NCBI GenBank assembly: GCA_023421115.1
Contig: JAEZUI010000094.1
Coordinates: 1-64,000, forward strand
Direction: 5' to 3'
From: Bacillota bacterium
GTDB taxonomy: Bacteria; Bacillota; Clostridia; Acetivibrionales; Acetivibrionaceae
Length of the DNA stretch: 64,000 nt
The stretch's first letter is position 1; the number at the start of each line of letters is the position of its first letter. Shown piece by piece: positions 6,827 through 15,457 of this stretch. The position numbers and the translations under genes are program-made. Under the pieces are notes generated by a model, which ran no database searches, had not been told where the DNA came from, and worked only from the letters and a program-made list of their open reading frames with translations.

Positions 6827-9205
6827 ATGGTAGGATTAGATACTAGAGGGATTGATGAAATACTTTTAGAAATGGGTGTTTTGAAAATTACAGATCTAAA
6901 AAGAGCTTGGGACATCCAGCGTGAGAGTAAAGGAAACATTGAGGATGTTCTTGTCGAGCTTGGACTTGTGGCCCCAAAAGACATCATGATAGCAAATGCC
7001 ACTAAAATGGGTATAGATTTTGTAGATCTATCTGCTGGCATCAAGGATGCAAGTATTCCAAGTCTTATTACAAAAAACATTGCACATCGATATAAAGTTT
7101 TACCTATTGAAAAAGAAAATAATGTTTTAACAGTGGCTATGAAAGACCCTACAGATATATTTTCCATAGATGATATCAGACTTGCTACCGGTCTTGAAAT
7201 AAAGCCTGTCCTTGTGGATAGTAAAGAACTTGAAAAGTTTATTGTTCAGTTTTATGGTGAAGAAATAAAAATTAAAGATACCAAACAGGAACTGTTAAAC
7301 GAAGAAAAAAATCAGGAACCTAAAGAGCAAGATTTTATAAAAGAAAAAGAAGATATGCTGCTTGATAACAGTACCTACAATTCAATTAAGCAAGATGTTG
7401 AGTTGCCGGATTTGGGTTTGAGCAATATGTCTAACACTTCGCCAGATAATTATGGAAATAATGATTACTCTGAAAATGGTTTGTTTAAAGACAAGATCGG
7501 TAATTTGCTAGTTAAATCGGGAGTTATTACACAAGATCAATTAGACAGAGCATTGTCCATACAATCTAAGAGTGGTGACCTTATCGGAAAAATTCTTGTC
7601 AAAGAGGGTTTTATTAATACAAAATCTCTTTATGAGTTTCTAGAGAAGCAAATGGGAGTTCAATTTGTTGATTTGGATTCAATAGAATTTGATGAAGAGG
7701 CTATAAGTGTAGTTTCTTACAATATAGCAAGAATGCATAAGTTGATTCCGATAAGTAAATCGGGTACAACTCTCAAAGTTGCGATGAGTGATCCGATGAA
7801 TATCTTTTCAATAGATGACTTGAGACTAACTACAGGTCTTGAGATTGTACCTTGTCTGGCAGAGGAAGAGCTTATTATTAAGTATCTCGATGTTTATTAT
7901 AATAAGTCTCAAAAAAAAGGACCTTCTGGCGAAAAGAAACTTGCAGAGTTAGATGAGGAAATAAAGAAAGTAAATGAAAAAATTGCTGTTGAGATAAAAG
8001 AGGCTGAAGAGGAAGAAGAAGTTATTGATGTTTCGAATCTAGAAAATGCTCCTATCGTAAAAATGGTAAACATAATATTTCAGAAAGCCATTGCGAGCAG
8101 AGCAAGTGACATACATATTGAGCCACAGGAAGACAATGTTTTGGTAAGATATAGAATAGACGGTCAGCTTGTTGAAATTATGCGTCATGATATAAAGATC
8201 ATGCCTTCTATGTCTGCAAGAATAAAAATTATAAGTGGTTTGAATATTGCGGAAAAAAGAATTCCACAGGACGGTAGAATTTCTCTTGCGGTAGATGGTA
8301 AAAATTACGATCTTCGTGTATCTATATTACCTACAATGTTCGGCGAAAAAATAGTAATGAGGATAGCGGACAAAGATGGCTTCAATGTTACAAAAGAGCA
8401 GTTAGGATTTTTTGAAGACGATATGGTTAAGTTTGACAATATTATATCAAATCCTCACGGCATAATACTTGTTACTGGTCCTACAGGAAGTGGTAAATCA
8501 ACTACTCTCTATACTGCCTTGAAAGAACTTTGTAAACCTAATGTTAACATACTTACGGTAGAGGATCCGGTGGAGAACACCATAAAAGGAATAAATCAGG
8601 TACAAGTTAATGTCAAAGCAGGGATGACTTTTGCAGCAGCCTTGAGATCGTTCCTGAGACAAGACCCTGACATAATAATGGTAGGAGAAATTCGTGACGG
8701 CGAAACTGCTGAAATTGCTACAAGATCCGCTATCACAGGTCACCTTGTATTTAGTACACTGCACACCAATGACGCGGCAAGTTCTATTACGAGAATGATA
8801 GACATGGGTATAGAGCCATTTTTGATGTCATCATCAGTTGTTGGAGTTTTAGCTCAAAGGCTTGTACGTAGACTTTGTCCAAAGTGTAAAGAAGAAGTTG
8901 AAATTGATGAATATACCAAGGATGTTTTAGGGATTGCTGAAGGTGAGGATGTTACAGTTTTCAAAGCAATGGGATGTCCTGAGTGTAATAATATTGGATA
9001 TAAGGGCCGAATAGCCGTATATGAAATAATGGAAGTTGACAGAGAGATTAGAGAACTAATTGCTAAAAATGAAAATTCGGATACCATAAAGGATGCTGCC
9101 ATTAATAACGGCATGAAAACCTTGAGGATTAATTGTGCGAGGCTGGTAAAAAATGGTACAACTACGATTGATGAAATGCTTAAAATAGCGTTTTCAAAAG
9201 ATTAG
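6827..9205 (+). CDS. pilB: Type IV pilus assembly ATPase PilB (GspE family, two MshEN domains)
   Basis: A 792-residue cytoplasmic motor that powers pilus extension. Two N-terminal MshEN/GspE-N modules (residues about 10-140 and 225-360) are followed by an acidic linker and the secretion ATPase. The ATPase shows Walker A GPTGSGKSTT (about 550-559), an Asp box around QDPDIIMVGEIRDGE, and a CPKC...CPEC zinc tetracysteine near residues 685-725. Duplicated MshEN domains bind c-di-GMP in some homologues; whether this protein does is not shown. The gene starts after TTTGGGGGT. It opens a run of twelve same-strand genes to 19247 with few gaps. Confidence 0.95.
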   Translation: MVGLDTRGIDEILLEMGVLKITDLKRAWDIQRESKGNIEDVLVELGLVAPKDIMIANATKMGIDFVDLSAGIKDASIPSLITKNIAHRYKVLPIEKENNVLTVAMKDPTDIFSIDDIRLATGLEIKPVLVDSKELEKFIVQFYGEEIKIKDTKQELLNEEKNQEPKEQDFIKEKEDMLLDNSTYNSIKQDVELPDLGLSNMSNTSPDNYGNNDYSENGLFKDKIGNLLVKSGVITQDQLDRALSIQSKSGDLIGKILVKEGFINTKSLYEFLEKQMGVQFVDLDSIEFDEEAISVVSYNIARMHKLIPISKSGTTLKVAMSDPMNIFSIDDLRLTTGLEIVPCLAEEELIIKYLDVYYNKSQKKGPSGEKKLAELDEEIKKVNEKIAVEIKEAEEEEEVIDVSNLENAPIVKMVNIIFQKAIASRASDIHIEPQEDNVLVRYRIDGQLVEIMRHDIKIMPSMSARIKIISGLNIAEKRIPQDGRISLAVDGKNYDLRVSILPTMFGEKIVMRIADKDGFNVTKEQLGFFEDDMVKFDNIISNPHGIILVTGPTGSGKSTTLYTALKELCKPNVNILTVEDPVENTIKGINQVQVNVKAGMTFAAALRSFLRQDPDIIMVGEIRDGETAEIATRSAITGHLVFSTLHTNDAASSITRMIDMGIEPFLMSSSVVGVLAQRLVRRLCPKCKEEVEIDEYTKDVLGIAEGEDVTVFKAMGCPECNNIGYKGRIAVYEIMEVDREIRELIAKNENSDTIKDAAINNGMKTLRINCARLVKNGTTTIDEMLKIAFSKD

Positions 9206-9222
9206 ATGAGAGGATGTAATTT

Positions 9223-10278
9223 ATGGAAATTAATTCATTTCTTACAAAAGCAGTAAATATGGGTGCGTCTGACCTTCATATTTGTGCTGGTGTACCACCG
9301 GTTGTCAGGTTGCATGGTGACTTGATAAATCTTGATGAACCTATACTTACACCACATGATTGTGTAGAATTGGCAAAACAGTGCTTGAACAGCAGATTAT
9401 ACGAAACTTTTCTAGATGTCGGAGAAGTGGATTCATCTTATGCGATCCCAGGGTTGGCTCGCTTCAGGGTAAACGTATTTAAGCAGAGAGGTACCTGTGC
9501 AATAGCACTTAGAACAATTCCTCAAGATGTACCTAAAATTGAAGATTTAGGTTTACCGGGATTAGTTTATGATCTTGCTATGAAACAGAGAGGTCTTATA
9601 CTTATAACAGGGCCAACAGGGCATGGTAAGTCTACAACACTAGCTGCTATGCTGAACTACATAAATACTAAGAGAAAGTGCCATATTGTGACAATTGAAG
9701 ATCCTATAGAGTTTCTTCATAGACATAATAAGAGCGTTATTAATCAAAGGGAGATTGGTGCAGACACCAAAAACTATTCCAATTCTCTAAGAGCCGTACT
9801 GAGGGAAGACCCTGACGTTATTCTTATAGGTGAGATGCGTGACCAGGAAACTATTGCTACAGCATTGACTGCTGCTGAAACAGGTCACCTTGTGTTGTCC
9901 ACTTTGCATACTATAGGTTCTGCAAAGACCATCGACAGAATTATTGACGTATTTTCACCTCATCAACAAGCTCAGGTAAGGACTCAGCTTTCGACAGTTT
10001 TACAGGGTATTATATCTCAACAGTTGATAAGACGTGCCGATGACAAAGGTCGTGTTCTTGCTACCGAAACTATGGTGTGGACGCCTGCTATAGCAAACTT
10101 GATACGTGAAAGTCGTACGCACCAGATCAATACATGTATCCAAACGGGATCACAATTTGGAATGTATACTATGGACACATGTCTTGCAGACCTTTACAAG
10201 CAAGAACTTATCGATTACGAAAGTGCATGCCAGTACTCAATCGATATGGATAATTTGAGAAAAATAATATCAATGTGA
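9223..10278 (+). CDS. pilT: Type IV pilus retraction ATPase PilT
   Basis: A 351-residue hexameric motor of PilT length (about 350) that depolymerises pili and drives twitching. The N-terminus SDLHICAGVPPVVRLHGDL is the PilT signature. Walker A is GPTGHGKSTT, with His in place of the usual Ser. The Walker B/Asp box is EDPDVILIGEMRD, and the His box is TGHLVLSTLHT. It begins 17 bases after pilB. A retraction ATPase indicates a dynamic pilus rather than only a secretion pseudopilus. Confidence 0.95.
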   Translation: MEINSFLTKAVNMGASDLHICAGVPPVVRLHGDLINLDEPILTPHDCVELAKQCLNSRLYETFLDVGEVDSSYAIPGLARFRVNVFKQRGTCAIALRTIPQDVPKIEDLGLPGLVYDLAMKQRGLILITGPTGHGKSTTLAAMLNYINTKRKCHIVTIEDPIEFLHRHNKSVINQREIGADTKNYSNSLRAVLREDPDVILIGEMRDQETIATALTAAETGHLVLSTLHTIGSAKTIDRIIDVFSPHQQAQVRTQLSTVLQGIISQQLIRRADDKGRVLATETMVWTPAIANLIRESRTHQINTCIQTGSQFGMYTMDTCLADLYKQELIDYESACQYSIDMDNLRKIISM

Positions 10279-10404
10279 AAAAAGTACTAGTAATTTTGTC
10301 CGATATGTTGTAAAATATAATTAAATAAAGATTTATAGATATTTAGAAGAAATTAAGTTATTTTTTATTGTTTTTCTTGGAGTGTATTATTTGGGAGGTT
10401 ACAT

Positions 10405-10581
10405 ATGTCTTGTCTTACGATATTATTGGTATTTTCAATAGTTCTTCAGCATCTCTTCCTTAATAATTATTTTCCAAGAATACAAAAATCTACATCGCAT
10501 ATATTATGTATCTTTTCGAAGTTGAATTCAAAGTTAAAGTATATTTTTATATTTGATCACTCTACAAATTTGAACATTTAG
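10405..10581 (+). CDS. Small hydrophobic ORF between pilT and pilC
   Basis: An ATG at 10405 has a good TTGGGAGGT ribosome site and opens a 58-codon frame ending in TAG at 10581. The product begins MSCLTILLVFSIVLQHLF, a probable membrane-spanning segment, followed by a Lys/Asn-rich tail. I recognise no family. The strong ribosome site and the position inside the pilus operon support translation, but the AT-rich composition is also compatible with chance. Confidence 0.35.
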   Translation: MSCLTILLVFSIVLQHLFLNNYFPRIQKSTSHILCIFSKLNSKLKYIFIFDHSTNLNI

Positions 10582-10631
10582 TTTAAAATTGATATAAATT
10601 AAATGCAGTTGATTACTTGGGGGTTGGAAAA

Positions 10632-11843
10632 ATGCCAGTATACAGCTACAAGGTTAAAACTGAATCAGGAAAATTGTATTCAGGTGAAACTAAAATTGAT
10701 AGCGTAGAAGAGCTAAGAAGGCTGCTTGAGGATAAAGGGTATACTCCTGTCGAGATAGTGGAGAAAAACGCTTTGACGGATATTAGCACTATAGGAGTAT
10801 TCAAGCAAAAGGTTAAGACTAAGGATTTGGCTATATTCTGTAGACAATTTGCAATAGTACTTCAGGCTGGTGTCCCGATTGCTACTGCATTAGATGTTTT
10901 GAGGCAGCAGACAATCAATAAGACTTTAAGGGACTGTGTTAGTTCGATATATGATGATATTCAAAAAGGAATTTCCTTATCAAATTCAATGAAAAAGCAT
11001 AGTATTTTTCCTGAACTTATGATATGTATGATTGAAGCAGGAGAGATAAGCGGACAACTCGATTTAGTTTGTGAAAGGCTTGCGACAAGTTTTGAAAATT
11101 CATATAAGATGCAAACAAAAATAAACAAGTCACTAACATATCCAAAAATTGTTTCTGTTATTGCTGTTGGTGTTATTTTAGTTCTGATGATTTTTGTAGT
11201 ACCTAGTTTTGCAGGCATATTGAAAGATTTTAATACTCCGTTACCTATATATACCAAGATTTTAATAGGTGTCAGTGATTTTTTTAAAGCTTATTGGTGG
11301 GCAATAATAGGCGCTATAGTAGCTGTCGTTTCATTTGCAAGTTATTATTCAAAAACTTATGAAGGAAAGAAGTTAATTTCAACTCTTGCAATTAAATTGC
11401 CTGTATTAAAAGGTGTTACAAGGAATATAGTTACTTCTAGATTAACACGTACGCTTGGAACTCTTATGGCAAGTGGAGTTCTCCTTATACAGGCAATGGA
11501 AGTTGTTCAGAAAATAGTGGGTAATGTTGTTATTAAGGAGAGATTTGATGTTGTAATAGATGAAGTTAAAAAGGGAAAAGGGCTTACGCAGCCACTTTCT
11601 AACATGAAGTACTTCCCTGTTTTAGCAATATCTATGATAAGAATTGGTGAAGAATCAGGAAGTTTAGACTTTACACTTGAGAAAGCTGCTGATTTTTTTG
11701 ATCAAGAGGTTGAAACCTCACTGGATAATTTAACAGCACTTATTGAGCCTACAATGACAATTTTATTAGCTTTGGTAGTTGGCTTTATAGTACTTAGTGT
11801 ATTGATACCAATGTTCACAATCTATCAAACCATGTCAGCGTAA
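10632..11843 (+). CDS. pilC: Type IV pilus inner-membrane platform protein PilC (GspF family)
   Basis: A 403-residue protein of GspF/PilC length with two repeated T2SSF domains (residues about 65-190 and 265-390). Each begins with a Phe/Arg-rich turn (AIFCRQFAIVLQAGVP; TSRLTRTLGTLMASGV). Three membrane helices lie near residues 165-190, 215-240 and 370-395. PilC couples the PilB/PilT motors to pilin insertion. The ATG at 10632 follows CTTGGGGGTTGG; the TTG at 10617 overlaps that ribosome site and is unlikely. Confidence 0.95.
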   Translation: MPVYSYKVKTESGKLYSGETKIDSVEELRRLLEDKGYTPVEIVEKNALTDISTIGVFKQKVKTKDLAIFCRQFAIVLQAGVPIATALDVLRQQTINKTLRDCVSSIYDDIQKGISLSNSMKKHSIFPELMICMIEAGEISGQLDLVCERLATSFENSYKMQTKINKSLTYPKIVSVIAVGVILVLMIFVVPSFAGILKDFNTPLPIYTKILIGVSDFFKAYWWAIIGAIVAVVSFASYYSKTYEGKKLISTLAIKLPVLKGVTRNIVTSRLTRTLGTLMASGVLLIQAMEVVQKIVGNVVIKERFDVVIDEVKKGKGLTQPLSNMKYFPVLAISMIRIGEESGSLDFTLEKAADFFDQEVETSLDNLTALIEPTMTILLALVVGFIVLSVLIPMFTIYQTMSA

Positions 11844-11880
11844 TTCTTGCTTATAAATATCTTGTTCCAAAAAAGGTTTG

Positions 11881-11901
11881 GGGGGGGATTTTAAAATGTA
11901 G
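11881..11901 (+). promoter_or_regulatory. Start-stop (ATG TAG) behind a G-rich ribosome site, upstream of the pilin gene
   Basis: A run of seven or more G residues is followed after a short spacer by ATG (11896-11898) and immediately TAG. The next real gene, the major pilin, starts at 11966. It may be a decayed gene start or a ribosome-loading site in the pilin leader. The observation is direct; any function is inference. Confidence 0.25.
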
Positions 11902-11965
11902 CTTTTAAGGAATGAGATAATACATAAGCACTTTATAAAAAAGACAAATTATAGGAGGGTTAAGT

Positions 11966-12466
11966 ATGAAAAAAATGTTAAGAAACAAGAAAGGTTTTTC
12001 ACTTATTGAGCTTTTGATAGTTATAGCTATTATGGGGATTCTAGCTGTAATTGCATTCAGTATGTTCTCTGGTATTCTTGCAAACACCACAAAGAAAGCA
12101 GACCAAGAGCAAGCAAATAACATCCAGAAGGCTCTAATTGCGTACATGGTTGACACTGGTGATGAAGCATTAACTCAAATGAAAACAGACCCAAACTGGG
12201 ATGGTACTCCGACAGGCACTGTTACTAGTGGAACAACTACTGATATGGAAATAATATCTGCTCTTCAGTGTGATCAGGTGGTTAACGGTGAAACGTATGT
12301 GGCATATTTGAATCCCAAATCGGGCACTATACCTTCATCTACTGATTTTGATGTTCAATGGTCAAAGCATGATGGTTACCAAATAACAGTATATAAATCA
12401 AGGGCTAATGCAGAAGTTAAGCCAGTTGAGGATGGTGGAACTACTACAATAACAATAAAAGATTAA
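11966..12466 (+). CDS. Type IV pilin (likely major subunit)
   Basis: A 166-residue protein with a class III prepilin leader: KNKKG followed by FSLIELLIVIAIMGILA, with cleavage expected after Gly 11 and Glu at mature position 5. The hydrophobic N-terminal helix (residues 12-35) forms the pilus core, and the remainder is a Thr-rich globular head. It has the strongest ribosome site of the operon's pilin-like genes (ATAGGAGGGT) and a stable 3' hairpin, which suggests high expression. The subunit role is inferred. Confidence 0.88.
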   Translation: MKKMLRNKKGFSLIELLIVIAIMGILAVIAFSMFSGILANTTKKADQEQANNIQKALIAYMVDTGDEALTQMKTDPNWDGTPTGTVTSGTTTDMEIISALQCDQVVNGETYVAYLNPKSGTIPSSTDFDVQWSKHDGYQITVYKSRANAEVKPVEDGGTTTITIKD

Positions 12467-12489
12467 CAATAAGAGACTAATCTAAATAA

Positions 12490-12516
12490 CCCCTGGTCGA
12501 TTTAATAGGCCAGGGG
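12490..12516 (+). terminator. GC-rich hairpin after the pilin gene
   Basis: CCCCTGG (12490-12496) and CCAGGGG (12510-12516) form a perfect 7-bp stem with a 13-base loop and no T run. It is more likely a partial terminator or processing/stability element that raises pilin mRNA over downstream genes than a full stop, since the operon continues 22 bases later. Confidence 0.55.
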
Positions 12517-12537
12517 GAATATAAAAGGTGATTTTAT

Positions 12538-13173
12538 ATGATTAAAGGAAATAGAAGGGGATTTACCTTAGTAGAGATGCTTATAACAATTGCATTAGTT
12601 GGGATTTTGTCCCCGATACTTTTTTCTATATTTGTATTTGGTATACAAGACTATGCAGGTACAGACAAATTTATTGATCAGCAAAATAGAGTAAATGAAG
12701 CAATTAGATTTATCCGTCAAGATTATGAAGAATGTAAAAAAGTGACGGTTGGTAGGAATAGAGATACAGGAGATATTATATGGGTAAAGTTTGAATTTCC
12801 AGAAAGCTATGCGACTTTTGTTGCTCCTGCAACACCTGCACCAGCTCCTAAAAATAAAGTATGGACTTTTTATAAAGGAACAGGGACTTTATCCTTATAT
12901 GTTGGCGATGCTGAACCTGTTACAAATTTTAATGATACTTCAATGGTATTTAACACAATGGTAGATGATTTAGATATTTCATCTAGCAAATTTGAATATT
13001 CTAGTTCTAGTGATACTTTAAAATTATACATAAAGCCTAATGCTAGTAATAAAAAGTATAAAGGTAGGAATATCAATAAGGAAATAATTACAGAGTTTTC
13101 TGTTAGAAATAAATACAAAGATGATGTAGACGTTTCTCCATTACCTACAGTAACACCAACACCTGTACCATAA
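12538..13173 (+). CDS. Prepilin-like minor subunit
   Basis: A 211-residue protein with a prepilin leader (GNRRG before FTLVEMLITIALVGIL) and a single N-terminal helix. The head is predicted beta-rich. The C-terminus is a Pro/Thr tail (PLPTVTPTPVP) like linkers of secreted clostridial proteins. It probably acts as a minor pilin in initiation or at the tip. It lies between the pilin and the pilN-like gene in the same transcript. Confidence 0.8.
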   Translation: MIKGNRRGFTLVEMLITIALVGILSPILFSIFVFGIQDYAGTDKFIDQQNRVNEAIRFIRQDYEECKKVTVGRNRDTGDIIWVKFEFPESYATFVAPATPAPAPKNKVWTFYKGTGTLSLYVGDAEPVTNFNDTSMVFNTMVDDLDISSSKFEYSSSSDTLKLYIKPNASNKKYKGRNINKEIITEFSVRNKYKDDVDVSPLPTVTPTPVP

Positions 13174-13191
13174 ACATGAGGGGGAGTTTAA

Positions 13192-13764
13192 ATGAAGGAT
13201 ATTAATTTATTACCGGAAGATATTAAATCTACTACAACTTATTCACCTGCGGATTCAAAGACAGGTTCTCCTATTAAGGTCATAGTAATTATTGTTTTTA
13301 TATTAATTGTAATTGGGGTAACATTAATAGCTCCTAGTATTTATACTAAAGCTTTGCAATCTCAGCTTGATTCAATTAATAAAGAAATTGAAAGTGAGAA
13401 GTATGAGCCCGTAAGACAAGTAAATGCTAAGTTGAGTACTGTTAATGGTCTTATTAGTTCTAAAGGAGATATTATGGATACTATTGACAAAAAGTCGTAT
13501 CCTTTAAATGAAGTTTTAGTTTCTTTAAATGGTGTTATTCCACAAGGATGTCAGATTACCAAGGTAACGTATAATTCAAATAAGATTGATATTAGTGGTA
13601 TTGCAAGGGATAGAATGGCTGTAGCTGAATTTGTTGCAAGAGTGCATAGGTTGGATTTCTTGAATATTACTGGTAGTGTTAAAATTGATACTTCTAATGT
13701 ATTTAATTTATCAGTTGAAGTGGGTGCGAAGACTACTAGTGTGGATGGAAAGGAAGGTAAATAA
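13192..13764 (+). CDS. PilN-like pilus alignment protein
   Basis: A 190-residue protein starting MKDINLLPEDI, the NLLP signature of PilN that in other systems contacts PilM. A single membrane helix (residues about 30-52) is followed by an extracytoplasmic coiled region and a ferredoxin-like domain. It begins after a GGGGGAG site and is directly followed by the pilO-like gene. No pilM gene precedes it here, which is unusual for this module. Confidence 0.82.
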   Translation: MKDINLLPEDIKSTTTYSPADSKTGSPIKVIVIIVFILIVIGVTLIAPSIYTKALQSQLDSINKEIESEKYEPVRQVNAKLSTVNGLISSKGDIMDTIDKKSYPLNEVLVSLNGVIPQGCQITKVTYNSNKIDISGIARDRMAVAEFVARVHRLDFLNITGSVKIDTSNVFNLSVEVGAKTTSVDGKEGK

Positions 13765-13766
13765 CC

Positions 13767-14927
13767 ATGTCCAAGGCAAAAAGAGATATTGCTATATTGA
13801 CTATTATAGGAATAATATTTTATGCAGCAATATATTACAAATTTGTTTTAATAGATGCAATAGCAAAAGTTGAGGATATAAACTCACAGATTGAGATTTC
13901 AGAGAAGAAAAAGCAAGCATTAGAAAACGATTTAAAAAATCTAGATCAATTAAAGAGAAGTTTAGAAATGAAAACTGTGCAGAATGAAAGAATCGGACAT
14001 TATTTATTGAATGAGGCTAATGTTTCCGATAATCTTGATTTTGTTGATAAACTAATAAAGTTATTTGAAAATAGGATAAGCGAAGCTACAATTAATGAAC
14101 CAACTAAAAGTGTTTCTGAGAAGACTAGTACAGAATACTATGAGTTTAAAATTAATTTAAAAGCTGCACTTACATATGATCAGTCTATGAACTTGATTAA
14201 TTATCTCGAAGGTGGTAATCAAAAAGTTAAGATTTCCAAATTTGATATGACTCCAGCTAATGCTAATGATATGGCAAATGTATCGGGTGTACAAAATACT
14301 GCTATTGCTGATAACTTTTCAATAGATATGTCAATAAATTTATATTCTATGAATTTGAGCAATTTGGATAAAGTATATGAATATAGTCGTCATAATTTCT
14401 TAAAACATAACCCAAGAAGTGAAGATGGTATAATATTTGCACCTAATTCACTTACTTCAAGCACAGCAAATAGTTCAACTCCGAATTGGGAAGAAGTTCA
14501 GAAAAAATTTTCCTCTGACAAGGATATAGAGATTTGGGTTGAAAGTTTCCTTGCAGCTGGATCAAATTTTAGAATTTATGGTAAAGGTAGTTCTATTCCT
14601 ATTGGTTTTAAATCTAAAGAAAAAGCAGATGTCAAAATTACTTTAGCAAAAGAGGCATATAATGTTAATGTAGTTGATTCTCATGGACATACATACAAAC
14701 TTAATGGTAAGACCTCAAGTGATGATATTAATCTTTTTATAAGATCAGATTTCCCTTATTCTATTAAGGAAAATGTAAATATTGCTGCTAATATTCAGAT
14801 TATTAATGATTCGGGTAAATATGTAAAAGTTTCATTAAATGACAAAAATAAATGTATTACATTGAGAGATAGAAATGGCAATAAAATTAGTGGGAAAAAT
14901 GATGCCGAGAAGGTATTCATTTTATAG
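13767..14927 (+). CDS. PilO-like pilus assembly protein with an extended C-terminal domain
   Basis: A 386-residue protein. A membrane helix (residues about 8-30) is followed by a coiled coil (35-75) and a PilO-type domain (to about 200). PilO is usually near 200 residues, so the C-terminal 180 residues are extra. That part contains two beta-rich stretches and no family I recognise. The start lies two bases after the pilN-like stop, consistent with PilN-PilO heterodimers made in equal amounts. Confidence 0.75.
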   Translation: MSKAKRDIAILTIIGIIFYAAIYYKFVLIDAIAKVEDINSQIEISEKKKQALENDLKNLDQLKRSLEMKTVQNERIGHYLLNEANVSDNLDFVDKLIKLFENRISEATINEPTKSVSEKTSTEYYEFKINLKAALTYDQSMNLINYLEGGNQKVKISKFDMTPANANDMANVSGVQNTAIADNFSIDMSINLYSMNLSNLDKVYEYSRHNFLKHNPRSEDGIIFAPNSLTSSTANSSTPNWEEVQKKFSSDKDIEIWVESFLAAGSNFRIYGKGSSIPIGFKSKEKADVKITLAKEAYNVNVVDSHGHTYKLNGKTSSDDINLFIRSDFPYSIKENVNIAANIQIINDSGKYVKVSLNDKNKCITLRDRNGNKISGKNDAEKVFIL

Positions 14928-14935
14928 GTGATATC

Positions 14936-15412
14936 ATGAATAGATTATTAAAAGCAAAAAATGGGATGACAATGATAGAAGTTATTATTTCGATAGCACT
15001 TCTGAGTGTAGTTTCTGTGCCCTTGATAATTTCATTTATGAATTCATTGAATATATCAAGACTTTCAAAAAATCAAATAGAAATAAATGCAGTTACTAGA
15101 ACTATTAAGGAGACAGTAACTGATGGATTTTATAATAATTTGCCATTAAATGATTTTGATTCAGATGGTGACATAGATTTGTATAGAGATTTTCTTTGTG
15201 ATAGCAGCGGTGTTCCTGCTACTTCTGGTGCAATTCTTTATCGTGTTACGCCTAAGATTGATGTACCTGATAGCAACTATAAGTTTACAATTCTTTATGA
15301 CTCTGCAAATTTTCATAATCCAGCATATGAAGATGTCACTAATGTATTGATAAAAATTTATAATATTGATAATAAGATTGTTAATAAGTTGAAGATAACA
15401 GTACCTTTTTGA
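14936..15412 (+). CDS. Prepilin-like minor subunit
   Basis: A 158-residue protein with a prepilin leader: KAKNG before MTMIEVIISIALLSVV. Met replaces the usual Phe at mature position +1, and Glu is kept at +5. It resembles PilV/GspI-type minor pilins in size and position. It starts eight bases after the pilO-like gene. Confidence 0.78.
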   Translation: MNRLLKAKNGMTMIEVIISIALLSVVSVPLIISFMNSLNISRLSKNQIEINAVTRTIKETVTDGFYNNLPLNDFDSDGDIDLYRDFLCDSSGVPATSGAILYRVTPKIDVPDSNYKFTILYDSANFHNPAYEDVTNVLIKIYNIDNKIVNKLKITVPF

Positions 15413-15457
15413 TAGCAATTTTAGTTTTTTTTATTTTTGTGAGGGAGAGTGAGTAGT

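Noticed and set aside
11844..11965. A second small gene ahead of the pilin
   Set aside because: The ATG behind the G-rich site is followed immediately by TAG, so no product is possible; it is kept only as a start-stop observation.
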